NCBI GenBank assembly: GCA_022825675.1
Contig: JAJDWK010000005.1
Coordinates: forward strand, 1 to 64,000
Source of the DNA: Anaerolineae bacterium
GTDB lineage: Bacteria > Chloroflexota > Anaerolineae > Aggregatilineales > Phototrophicaceae
Direction: 5' to 3'
Length of the DNA stretch: 64,000 bases
The notes below the pieces were generated by a model. It made no database searches. It saw only the letters and a list, made by a program, of their open reading frames with translations, and was not told the DNA's origin. Each line of letters begins with the position of its first letter. Position 1 is the stretch's first letter. Positions 52,327 through 59,940 of the stretch are shown piece after piece. The position numbers and the translations under genes were made by a program.

Positions 52327-52602
52327 ATGCAGGATTTGATGGCGCTGAAGAATATCGGCGCGTCTTCTGCCGAGAAGCTGTTGGGCGCAGGCATAGAATC
52401 GCGAGAGCAAATCGAAGACCTGGGCGCAGTAGCGGTTTTCCTGCGCTTAAGAAGACTGTATCCGGTGAGCATGACGATGTTGTGGGCTTTGCAGGGCGCG
52501 CTGCTTATTATACCATGGTATCAGTTGCCCGAAGACATGAAAGCGATGCTGCTTGCGGAATTGCGCGCCGCCGCGGCGGAACAGGACGCGGGGCGCGACT
52601 AG
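52327..52602 (+). CDS. TfoX C-terminal domain protein
   Basis: Small protein of about 91 residues resembling the C-terminal domain of TfoX/Sxy: LKNIGASSAEKLLGAGIESREQIEDLGAVAVF, then VSMTMLWALQGALLIIPWYQLPEDMKAMLLAEL. The domain contains a helix-hairpin-helix-like element. In proteobacteria TfoX regulates competence; stand-alone copies elsewhere have no established role. Starts at 52291 and 52300 are also possible, but 52327 is closest to the domain. It overlaps or follows the M16 gene closely. Confidence 0.75.
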   Translation: MQDLMALKNIGASSAEKLLGAGIESREQIEDLGAVAVFLRLRRLYPVSMTMLWALQGALLIIPWYQLPEDMKAMLLAELRAAAAEQDAGRD

Positions 52603-52683
52603 GCGGTATAATGTGCTTCAAGCATGTTCGTAGACGATCTTCTTAGACAATCTTAGAGTTGAGGCAAAGTAAAGAGTCGATAG

Positions 52684-53925
52684 ATGGCGGAGAAACGGGT
52701 AGTCATCACTGGCATGGGCTTGGTCTGCCCGGTGGGCAATACCGTTGCGGAATCCTGGGCGAATATCCGCGGGGGCAAGTCCGGCATTGATTGGATTAGC
52801 CTGTTTGACGCCGACCTGGTCGCGAATCGGGTGGCGGGCGAGGTCAAGGGGCTGGACTTGGTGGCAAAGTTCGGCCGCCGCGAGCTGCGGCGCATGGACC
52901 GCGCGCAGATGCTGGCGCTGGTGGCGGCGGAAGAAGCGCTGAACGATGCTGATTTGCACATCACCGCCGAAAATATCTATGATGTCGGCGTGGTGGTCGG
53001 CTCTGGCATTGGCGGCATCGTCACTGTGGTGAAGGCGCTGCAAGGCTTTGAAGCGAAGGGGCATCGCGGCGTCAGCCCGGTGATTGTGCCCGCCCTGCTG
53101 CACGATGGCATCAGCTCGCGCGTGTCCATGCACTTTGGGCTGAAGGGACCGAACTACAACATCACCTCCGCCTGCGCGACCAGCAACAACACCATCGGCG
53201 ACGCCGCTGACATAATCCGCATGGGGCGGGCAAAAGCGATGGTTGCCGGCGGCAGCGAAGCCTGCATCATGCCGATGGTGCTCAGCGGCTTCAACAATAT
53301 GAAAGTGCTGACCAATACCGAAGATATCCCCGAGAAGGCGGCGCGCCCCTTTGACGCGACCCGCGATGGCTTTGTCGCCGCAGAGGGTGCGGCGCTGCTC
53401 ATCCTGGAAGACTTGGAGCATGCCCTGGCGCGCGGCGCGCGCATCCACGCCGAGCTCACGGGCTATGGGCATACATCGGACGCATTCCATGTAACGGCAC
53501 CAAATCCCGACGGCGTTGATGCTGCCGAGGCGATGCGGCGGGCAATGCGGGAAGCGGGCATCAGCAGCAAAGACATCAGCTACATCAACGCCCATGGCAC
53601 TGGCACCCAGCTCAATGACAAGAGCGAGACGCTGGCGATTAAGCTGGCGCTGGGCGAAGACGCCTACACCATCCCCATCTCGTCCACCAAGTCGATGACT
53701 GGGCATATCCTCGGGGCGACGGCAGCGGCGGAAGCGATATTCTGCATCAAAGCATTGCAGGATAATTTTATCCCGCCGACGATAAACCTGGAAAATCCCG
53801 ACCCCGAGTGCGACCTCAATTACACGCCCCTGGTCGGCGTTGAGAAGCCGCTGCAGCATGTTTTGAGCAACTCATTTGGCTTCGGCGGGCACAATACAGC
53901 GGTTCTGCTCAGCCGCTACCAGTAG
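52684..53925 (+). CDS. fabF: 3-oxoacyl-[acyl-carrier-protein] synthase II
   Basis: Protein of 413 residues, the elongating condensing enzyme of type II fatty acid synthesis. The catalytic triad is visible: Cys in NITSACATSNNTIGDA, His in YINAHGTGTQLNDKSE and His in NSFGFGGHNTAVL. The N-terminal KRVVITGMGLVCPVGNTV is standard. It stands alone here, without other fab genes or acpP, and has only a weak ribosome-binding site. It converges on the selenoprotein gene with 3 bases between the stops. Confidence 0.95.
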   Translation: MAEKRVVITGMGLVCPVGNTVAESWANIRGGKSGIDWISLFDADLVANRVAGEVKGLDLVAKFGRRELRRMDRAQMLALVAAEEALNDADLHITAENIYDVGVVVGSGIGGIVTVVKALQGFEAKGHRGVSPVIVPALLHDGISSRVSMHFGLKGPNYNITSACATSNNTIGDAADIIRMGRAKAMVAGGSEACIMPMVLSGFNNMKVLTNTEDIPEKAARPFDATRDGFVAAEGAALLILEDLEHALARGARIHAELTGYGHTSDAFHVTAPNPDGVDAAEAMRRAMREAGISSKDISYINAHGTGTQLNDKSETLAIKLALGEDAYTIPISSTKSMTGHILGATAAAEAIFCIKALQDNFIPPTINLENPDPECDLNYTPLVGVEKPLQHVLSNSFGFGGHNTAVLLSRYQ

Positions 53926-53928
53926 CCC

Positions 53929-54453
53929 TTAGGGCATTTGCCGCGCCCGCAAAGCTGCCACAATCTCCTCAAAAGCAGCGTCCGCCAGCGCGTGGATTTC
54001 AGCGTCGCTGCGGTCTTGTATCGGGTGTGGTACATACAGCGCCCGCGGGTGGAAGCCCAGCGCGGCACCTTGCGCCGCCGCTGCCTGCTCAAACTCGCTG
54101 GAGGCGATGAACATGCCCGGCAGCCCGCGCGCCTCCAAATCCGTGATGTCGTGCACACTGCACGACGTGCAGGAGCCTCAATCGGCGAGCGCCTCAATGA
54201 CAAGATCGTTTTCGCTGGCGATTGCTTGCTTGAGCGCTGCCGGGGCGACCCGCGCGAAAGTCGGCTTCTGATAGCGGCGCGTCTCCGCCGCCAGCGCCTG
54301 CAGCTGCCTCGCCAGCCTGTCAAGAAAGACATCGCCGCGCGGCTTGGAAATATCCAGCAGGGCGATGCGCGCCCCCGCCAGGTTTTGCGGCAGCGGCAGG
54401 GCTTGCCGCTGCGCCGGCTGCCGCTCGGCAGTTGGGTCGAGCAATTCGGTCAT
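53929..54453 (-). CDS. UGSC-motif selenoprotein (in-frame TGA read as selenocysteine)
   Basis: Reading through the TGA at 54178-54180 gives 174 residues. ATG 54453 is chosen because AGAGGAG lies about 6 bases upstream. The TGA at residue 92 is followed by GSCTSC, so the site reads U-G-S-C, the signature of the UGSC family of (seleno)proteins in which Cys can replace U. The N-terminal half contains ARIALLDISKPRGDVFLDRL and ends in LVIEALAD; the C-terminal half has SVHDITDLEARGLPGMFIASSEF and YVPHPIQ. A hairpin suited to a bacterial SECIS follows the TGA. It lies 36 bases downstream of the thioredoxin fusion gene. Conventional annotation would split it into two fragments. Confidence 0.85.
54148..54180 (-). 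promoter_or_regulatory. Candidate bacterial SECIS element (UGSC gene), including the TGA
   Basis: After the TGA (54178-54180) and 11 bases comes a perfect 8-bp stem GTCGTGCA/TGCACGAC closed by a GTG loop (54148-54166). The loop starts 19 bases after the TGA and its first base is G. Known bSECIS elements have the loop about 16-37 bases downstream with a G among its first two bases. Confidence 0.7.
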
Positions 54454-54489
54454 GTTCTTCTCCTCTTGTGTCATCCGTATTAGATTTTA

Positions 54490-55932
54490 CTATTCTATAG
54501 CGACGGTAACGGGCACGCTGCCCTTGGGACCGCTCGCCGCCCAGCCGCTGATGACCGCCGACCACATGCCAGCGTTCGCCCCAGCATAAACGATGAGCAA
54601 GCCGCCTGGGCGCAGCTTGTTGAGCCGCTGCCCCGCCAGCCCCGGCGGCATGCCCTCGGCGATGCCGCCCGCGCCGCGGATGACCACCTGCCCGTCAACG
54701 GCGAGATGCTTGTCCAGCTCCTGGCGGAAGCGCTTTTTTGTCCAGCCCGCATGACGAAAAACGCGCATGTGCTCGGGCGAGAGTATCAGCAGCGCGTCAG
54801 CGCCGCCATACAGCTTGGCGTGATGAATCGTGCGCAGGGACAGCGCCAGACTGCGCGTAAGCGACTCGGGGGCGCGCGATTTCTGGTCGGCGATGGGATG
54901 CACGCCGCCACCCGCAAAAAGCGTCACCGTGGAAGTGCCCGGCGCGAAGCCGCGTTCCTGCGCCAGCGATTCCCAGGGCGACTCTTCCTCGCGCTCGGCG
55001 ATGCAGAAGCCGACTTTTCCCGGCTGCCCCAGCGTCGCGCGGTCGACGCCGCCGGGGATGCCGCCGCCCACATTGCGAATCAGCAGCTGCAAAGCGCGCC
55101 CGATGCTGGCATTGGCGCGGTTGCCTTGCCCCAAGGCGTTGATGCCGCTGTTCATGCCGATTTTGTCACGGATGGGACCGTTTACAATCAGCATGGGACC
55201 GACAAAATAGGTGGTCGCCAAAACACCATGCAGGCAAAATGCGTCGTGGCAAGCGGCCTCAACCGCTGCCAGGACCACCGGCAGATACTCGGGCTTGCAG
55301 CCAGCCATGACAGCATTAACCGCCACTTTCTCCACAGTGCAGGGCGCAAGATTGGGCGGGATGACGCCAACAATTTCTGATGGCGAACGGGCAGTACCGC
55401 CGAGCATAAGCAGGACGCGCTCCGCTGTCGGCGGGATGACGGGCAAGCCATCAGACCAGCCGCGCTCATAGGCGAGTTCATGCGGATCCTGCGCCGCCGC
55501 GACCGGGATGCGCCGCGATTGCAGCCGCGCATCGCCGAATTTCAGCGCCAGTTTTTCTGGCATGCCGGGCTCAACCGACTTTGAGCCGCAGCCCGGGCTG
55601 AACGCTGGCAGCCCCGCGCCGAGGGCGGGCATGTCGCAGAGGCGGCGCCAGTCTTCACGCTGCCAGCCGACCAGACGGCGCGTCTCTTTGCCGTCCGCCA
55701 CCGCAATCAGAGTCGGCACTGTTTCAATTTCGAGGCGGAAAGAAAGCTCCAGCGCGCTATCGTCACGCAAGCCGCTGAGTCCCCGCGGGAAATCGGCATC
55801 GTCCTGCGTGAAAACAAGCAGCTCCCGCGCCTGGTCCAATGCCTTCAGCGCCGGCTGGATGAGGCGGCAGGTGGCGCAGTCCCGCTTGACGACGGCAATA
55901 TAGCCAGAGAAATCCTTCGGAAGCAGCGACAT
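54490..55932 (-). CDS. Thioredoxin-fold domain fused to a conserved UGSC-associated domain
   Basis: Protein of 480 residues from ATG 55932. Residues 1-105 look like a thioredoxin domain: YIAVVKRDCATCRLIQPAL holds a CATC redox motif and ETVPTLIAV has the cis-Pro. Residues from about 120 form a second, larger domain I cannot name, with a conserved-looking FSPGCGSKSVEPGMPEKLALKF start, then RGWSDGLPVIPPTAERVL, NAVMAGCKPEYLPVVLAAVEA and NVGGGIPGGVDRATLGQPGK. The gene lies directly upstream of the UGSC selenoprotein in the same orientation, so they probably act together. The function is unknown; thiol or selenol redox chemistry is inferred. Confidence 0.72.
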   Translation of the reverse strand: MSLLPKDFSGYIAVVKRDCATCRLIQPALKALDQARELLVFTQDDADFPRGLSGLRDDSALELSFRLEIETVPTLIAVADGKETRRLVGWQREDWRRLCDMPALGAGLPAFSPGCGSKSVEPGMPEKLALKFGDARLQSRRIPVAAAQDPHELAYERGWSDGLPVIPPTAERVLLMLGGTARSPSEIVGVIPPNLAPCTVEKVAVNAVMAGCKPEYLPVVLAAVEAACHDAFCLHGVLATTYFVGPMLIVNGPIRDKIGMNSGINALGQGNRANASIGRALQLLIRNVGGGIPGGVDRATLGQPGKVGFCIAEREEESPWESLAQERGFAPGTSTVTLFAGGGVHPIADQKSRAPESLTRSLALSLRTIHHAKLYGGADALLILSPEHMRVFRHAGWTKKRFRQELDKHLAVDGQVVIRGAGGIAEGMPPGLAGQRLNKLRPGGLLIVYAGANAGMWSAVISGWAASGPKGSVPVTVAIE

Positions 55933-56069
55933 GTGCGGAGCATCCCAATGACAATTAGACTTTTCGCAATTGTAGCGCGGAAAGCGGTCATTTGCCCGCG
56001 TTGGCAATGCCGGCAAACTCCATTATGCTACAGTAGAATCACTTTATTGGCAGCGGCGAGGCAGACTCA

Positions 56070-56201
56070 GTGAAGCTTTCCGATATCTTCCGCGAAGGGT
56101 CAGAAGCGCGGCGGCTCTTCGGCAGATATTACGCGATTGGCGCGATATGTATCATCCTGATTGCGCTGCTGCTGCTGGCGCTGGCGACGCGCGGCGTTTA
56201 A
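56070..56201 (+). CDS. Small single-pass membrane protein
   Basis: An open frame of 43 residues from GTG 56070 with GCGAGG about 8 bases upstream. It begins MKLSDIFREGSEARRLFGRY, with a positively charged amphipathic N-terminus, then has one hydrophobic helix (AICIILIALLLLALA) and a short TRGV end. No homologue is recognised. It is divergent from the thioredoxin fusion gene and its stop overlaps that of the convergent AhpD-like gene by a few bases. It could be genuine, but the evidence is only frame, hydrophobicity and a ribosome site. Confidence 0.5.
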   Translation: MKLSDIFREGSEARRLFGRYYAIGAICIILIALLLLALATRGV

Positions 56202-56791
56202 GCGCCGGGATAGTCTTCCGCGCCAGCCGCCCAATAGTCTTCCAGGGAGACGCCCAAGCCATCGGCGATGCGATTGACATAGGCGTAATAGGCGGTTACC
56301 TGCGCGATATCCAGAATTGCCCGGTCGCTGAAGCCGCATGCGCGCAGCTTTTTGATATCGCTTTCTTGCATTGCGCCCGGGCTCTCCGTCAGCTTGGCGG
56401 CATAGTCCAGCAGCGCCCGGTCGGCAGCAGTCAGTTGCGCGCGCCGATAATCGCTGGCGATTTGCGCGCTGAAGTCCTTGTCGCCCGTCAACTGACGGAG
56501 GTTGCGGCTGTGATGGCGCAGTCAGTATTCGCAGCGATTTATCGCCGACACAACAACGCCAATCAGCTCGCGCTGCACCAGGCTCAGCGGGGATTCGCCG
56601 TACATCAGCGTTTTGTAGAGGTGCAGATGGTCAATCAGCGATGCGGGGTTTAAGCTGTGAATCTTCATGATATGGTCGACTTCTCCGCCCGCGCCATCGG
56701 CGGCACGGCGGTAGGCGCGCCGCAATTCGCCCTCCGCGGCGGCTTCGTCAACAGTTTCGATCCAGGCGATGGGCTTTTTCTGTAGGGGCAT
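56198..56791 (-). CDS. AhpD-like peroxidase-related selenoprotein (CxxU)
   Basis: Reading through the TGA at 56522-56524 gives 197 residues, the normal length of the peroxidase-related branch of the carboxymuconolactone decarboxylase/AhpD family (TIGR01926-like). The active-site region reads INRCEY-U-LRHHSRNLRQLTGD, so the second Cys of the usual CxxC..HH is replaced by selenocysteine (Cys87, Sec90, His93-94). The flanks are intact: RELIGVVVSAIN before, and LTAADRALLDYAAKLTESPGAM and GFSDRAILDIAQVTAYYAYVNRIADGLGV after. AAAGGA lies 8 bases before ATG 56791. Such enzymes reduce peroxides or related oxidants using thiol cofactors. Confidence 0.87.
56485..56524 (-). promoter_or_regulatory. Candidate bacterial SECIS element (AhpD-like gene), including the TGA
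   Basis: After the TGA (56522-56524) and 23 bases comes a stem CCGTC/GACGG with an AGTT loop (56485-56498). The loop starts 28 bases after the TGA and has G as its second base, within the known bSECIS range. The stem is short (5 bp). Confidence 0.55.
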
Positions 56792-56810
56792 CAGCGCATC
56801 CTTTCACGCG

Positions 56811-57638
56811 TTAAGAATCTATGAACAGCGGCAGATTGAGCTGCCAAGCGCGATGCAGCGCTTTGAAGAAGGCGATGAACTCGCGCACGCAGCTGTCAGG
56901 TGCCGCCGCTTGGGACATAAGGAACGGGTAGGCTTCGCGCTGCGCCGCCTGCATGGAAGAGATGCTTTGGATTTCCGCCGCCTCCAGATCGCGATTGATG
57001 GCATTGAAGAATAGCAGCAGGATGCCGGCGTGATTCGGCATAATGCGCTCGCCCACGCCAAAAATCATCTCCAGCGCTTGGTCGCTGGTCACAACAACTT
57101 CGCCCAAGCGCCGCTGTGGCGCATAGGGCAGCTCAAAATAGCTGCGGGCACCAGCTTCAGAAGCGCCATCAGCCACGCGCAGCGCCTTGATAGACGAGCC
57201 ATCATAGCCGAGGTTGCGAATGCCCTGCCGCAGCAGCAGCCAAACCAGCGGCTCGTCCGGCAGGGGCAGGCGCTCGAGCAGCCAGGTTTCGGCGCTGGCG
57301 GAAAGCGGATATTGGATAGCGCCGATGCAGCCAAAGGCGCTGTCGCTCAAATTCGCCGGGCAGCCGCTGCAATGCGCTTCCTGCTCGTCCAGGGCGGCGG
57401 CATGGTCGAGCAAATCTTGCACGACAATCAGTTGTCTTTCGTCGCCGGCACCGGGACGGCGCTGGCTGAACTCAAAGCCCATTTTCGCGGGCTCGCGCCG
57501 GTCGCCAGCCGCGCGGAACCAGCGGATGACTTCCCGCGCCCGCGCCCGTTCTTTGATGCGCTCGAGGATGCCGCCGGCGCTCAGCGCGCGTTTGGGCGGG
57601 CAATCCAATTCAACGATGTGGTCGATAGCCAAGCGCAA
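56811..57638 (-). CDS. Uncharacterised CxxC-containing protein
   Basis: Protein of 275 residues of a family I do not recognise. The start is TTG 57638 or, with better spacing from GGGGAG, TTG 57632. A conspicuous HCSGCPANLSDSAFGCIGAIQYP segment near residue 90 (three Cys plus His) looks like a metal or redox site. Later segments include LPDEPLVWLLLRQGIRNLGYDG, FELPYAPQRRLGEVVVTSDQALEMIF and AGILLLFFNAI. It lies 19 bases upstream of the AhpD-like selenoprotein gene in the same orientation, so a shared operon and related redox role are plausible. Confidence 0.62.
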   Translation of the reverse strand: MRLAIDHIVELDCPPKRALSAGGILERIKERARAREVIRWFRAAGDRREPAKMGFEFSQRRPGAGDERQLIVVQDLLDHAAALDEQEAHCSGCPANLSDSAFGCIGAIQYPLSASAETWLLERLPLPDEPLVWLLLRQGIRNLGYDGSSIKALRVADGASEAGARSYFELPYAPQRRLGEVVVTSDQALEMIFGVGERIMPNHAGILLLFFNAINRDLEAAEIQSISSMQAAQREAYPFLMSQAAAPDSCVREFIAFFKALHRAWQLNLPLFIDS

Positions 57639-57686
57639 CGCTCCCCTAGCATAGCTTAAGAGTGGGCAGCGGCGAGTATAGCACAG

Positions 57687-58520
57687 CTATGCCCAGCGCC
57701 CGTAACGCCGCAGCGCCAAAAGCGCATTGATGGTGGTCACCGGCTGCCACTGGGGGAGATTGTGCTGGTCAAGCCAGCAGCCATCGGCTTGCTGGCTGCC
57801 TGCCAGCGCATCGAGATTGCGCTCGAGCACTCCCGCCGGCAGCGCCTTGGCGATGAGAGACGCCGGCTCGGGCGCGAAGCGGAAAAGGGAATCAGCTTGA
57901 GCCGGCGGCGCGGCTTGGGCGCAGGCGATGATGTTCTCGATTGTCGCCTGCCGATAGCGCCGTAAGCCGGGCAGCTCGTCGATGGCGAAGAAGAAATCAA
58001 AAGCGTGGTAAGCCATGAAGAGCCAGTCGTTTTCCAAGATGCTTTCGGGGCTGATATTCTCCAGCGCCCAGCGCGCCGTCTTTTTTATCAAGACGGGGCT
58101 AGCCGCGCCGAAGTGAATCAAGTTGCCGACGATGGAATCGGGCATGGTCTGCCCGCCCGCGCTTTGCCACCAGGGCGCCAGCGGATAATCGCGAGCCGCT
58201 GGCGGGTTTATCAGGTTGCCGGCGGCGTCCATCTGGCTCTCCAGCCACTCGGCGGTCCCATCCAGCAGCGATGCCGGCGGGATGCCCGTATATCTCATCA
58301 GGCCCAGCAGGTATTCCAGCGCCAGCGGGTTGGACTGCGGCGCTTTGAGATCGTGCTCGAAGCCGTGTCCGAAGCCGTTATCAGGGTTCTTGTAACAGAA
58401 GAGTATCTGCCGCAGGCGCTGCAGGCTGCCGCCTTCAAAGAGCCAATCGAAGAGCGCACGCTCGAATAAAGTGCCCTGTGCGTGAACAAAAGTGCGGGCT
58501 TTGGCGAAGTCGACGGGCAT
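57687..58520 (-). CDS. Uncharacterised alpha-toroid-like protein
   Basis: Protein of 277 residues from ATG 58520, with AGGAGG 7 bases upstream. Repeated patterns such as KNPDNGFGHGFEHDLK, TAEWLESQMDAAGNLINPP and LDALAGSQQADGCWLDQ resemble the (alpha/alpha)6 toroid repeats of prenyltransferase/terpenoid-cyclase-like proteins, but the catalytic DxDD motif of cyclases is not visible. The function is unknown. It lies 51 bases after the glycosyltransferase gene in the same direction and 48 bases before the CxxC protein gene. Confidence 0.6.
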   Translation of the reverse strand: MPVDFAKARTFVHAQGTLFERALFDWLFEGGSLQRLRQILFCYKNPDNGFGHGFEHDLKAPQSNPLALEYLLGLMRYTGIPPASLLDGTAEWLESQMDAAGNLINPPAARDYPLAPWWQSAGGQTMPDSIVGNLIHFGAASPVLIKKTARWALENISPESILENDWLFMAYHAFDFFFAIDELPGLRRYRQATIENIIACAQAAPPAQADSLFRFAPEPASLIAKALPAGVLERNLDALAGSQQADGCWLDQHNLPQWQPVTTINALLALRRYGRWA

Positions 58521-58571
58521 GGCATTGCCTCCTGTTTGTATGGCTGGCTGCGAGCTATAAGCCATTTCGGC

Positions 58572-59756
58572 TTATACATATTGCTGCAGGATGAGAATCA
58601 ATTCGCGGGCGCGCTGACGAAAGGTATGCTGCTTCAAAACGCGCTGACGCGCCGCCCTTCCCAATGCCTGGCGCGCGCCATCGTGCTTGAGCAAATGCCG
58701 ATAACGGTCGAGGGCTTCTTCCGCCGACGAAACCAGGATAATCTCCTTTTCCGGCTCGAACCAGGCTTCAATGCCGGCGTAGGGATTGGCGACAATACAT
58801 GCGCCCAGGGAAGCCAGCTCAAAGGGGCGGGAGGATGACGATGCCTGCACGCTGGCATGAGCGCCGCGCGTGATACAGAGATTGATTTTGCTGCGGCAGA
58901 TGTATTCGCGCAATTTGCTGAAGCTCAAATAAGGCAGTTCCCGCGCCGCGCCGAGGTCGCCCAAACCTGCGCCGCGCACAGCAAAACGCGCGCTTGGCAG
59001 CTGCAGCGAGGGGAATTGAATCATGTTGTCGAGCCACTCGGATCGATATTCGCGGCCATGCCCATAGAAAAACAGGTCGATATCCTGCGCCGACACCGGC
59101 AGAGGCGCAAACACATCGGGGTCAGCGCCGTACCAGACTGTGTGCGCATTCCGCGCCCCCAACTGGCGCAGCAGTGACTCGCCACCCGCGCTGTTGCTGA
59201 TGAATGCCGTATATTCCGATAAATCCGCGCCTTGATAGATGCGGAAGCCCGAGGCGAAGCCGCGCATATTGGGCAAGCTGGCGGGCACATCGCCATCAAA
59301 ATAGAAGACGGGAATGTCAAAGGTCTCGCTGATATAACGGGGAATGCCCACAAGATGGTTGAGCGGAACCGTCAACATCAACAGCGCCGCGATATCCGCT
59401 TCTTGCCGGATTATCCGCGCAAGATGGCGGCGCCACAGCGGCGCGATTGCCGCTTGCGCCAGGCGGCGCGCCGCCTTGTCGCTGACGGAGTCCGCCGCTG
59501 GCGCAGCAGTGTCGGGTGCAGCTTGGGGACGCCAGGCGCGGGCGCGAGCGCGTACCGCCTTGAAAGCATCGCCTTGCCAGCGCGCCGGGTTGGCGGCGGC
59601 GCGCCACCACAAGCTCTCAATCGCCGGACCTTGATACGGTGCCGCGATGACCTCCACGCCGCATTCATAAAGCCCCTTCAACAGCTGCCACCAGGCGGGC
59701 GTGGCGCTGAAGGGCTGGGTCAAATCCAGCGAAGAAACCAGGACCAGCAGTTTCAT
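58572..59756 (-). CDS. Glycosyltransferase, GT-B fold (CgeB/GT4-like)
   Basis: Protein of 394 residues. The N-terminal domain starts MKLLVLVSSLDLTQPFSATP. VFYFDGDVPASLPNM and ISNSAGGESLLRQLGARNAHTVWYGADPDVFAPLP link to the C-terminal domain, where SSSRPFELASLGACIVANPYAGIEAWFEPEKEIILV is the donor-binding motif region. This matches the CgeB-like group of GT-B transferases. The sugar and acceptor are unknown. It is divergent from the amino acid importer operon. Confidence 0.83.
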   Translation of the reverse strand: MKLLVLVSSLDLTQPFSATPAWWQLLKGLYECGVEVIAAPYQGPAIESLWWRAAANPARWQGDAFKAVRARARAWRPQAAPDTAAPAADSVSDKAARRLAQAAIAPLWRRHLARIIRQEADIAALLMLTVPLNHLVGIPRYISETFDIPVFYFDGDVPASLPNMRGFASGFRIYQGADLSEYTAFISNSAGGESLLRQLGARNAHTVWYGADPDVFAPLPVSAQDIDLFFYGHGREYRSEWLDNMIQFPSLQLPSARFAVRGAGLGDLGAARELPYLSFSKLREYICRSKINLCITRGAHASVQASSSSRPFELASLGACIVANPYAGIEAWFEPEKEIILVSSAEEALDRYRHLLKHDGARQALGRAARQRVLKQHTFRQRARELILILQQYV

Positions 59757-59856
59757 ACAGGCACCGCCTCCAGCAGGCAGCTACTTTCTCGGATGCGCCA
59801 GCTTCAAGGGCGATTGTACACCATCAGCGCGTTTTGAATATGCGGCGCGGGCGCTG

Positions 59857-59886
59857 TTGCAATTTGCATTTGAACCTTGCTATACT
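59857..59886 (+). promoter_or_regulatory. Promoter of the branched-chain amino acid importer operon
   Basis: TTGCAA (59857-59862), an 18-base spacer and TATACT (59881-59886). It lies 55 bases before ATG 59941. Confidence 0.55.
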
Positions 59887-59940
59887 GAAATTGTGTCGCG
59901 CAAGCTCGCGATATATTGTAAATACGGAAGGGAGACCGCT

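Noticed and set aside
54178..54180. The TGA in the UGSC gene as a true stop, giving two short genes
   Set aside because: The frame continues in phase with family-like sequence, U-G-S-C is a known motif, the second half has no ribosome site and a SECIS-like hairpin follows.
56522..56524. The TGA in the AhpD-like gene as a pseudogene mutation
   Set aside because: It falls exactly on an active-site cysteine codon, there is no other lesion, and a second probable selenoprotein is adjacent. It remains possible if Sec machinery is absent.
59701..59940. An 80-residue N-terminal extension of the first binding protein
   Set aside because: It overlaps the divergent glycosyltransferase gene and the promoter; the signal peptide and ribosome site fix the start at 59941.
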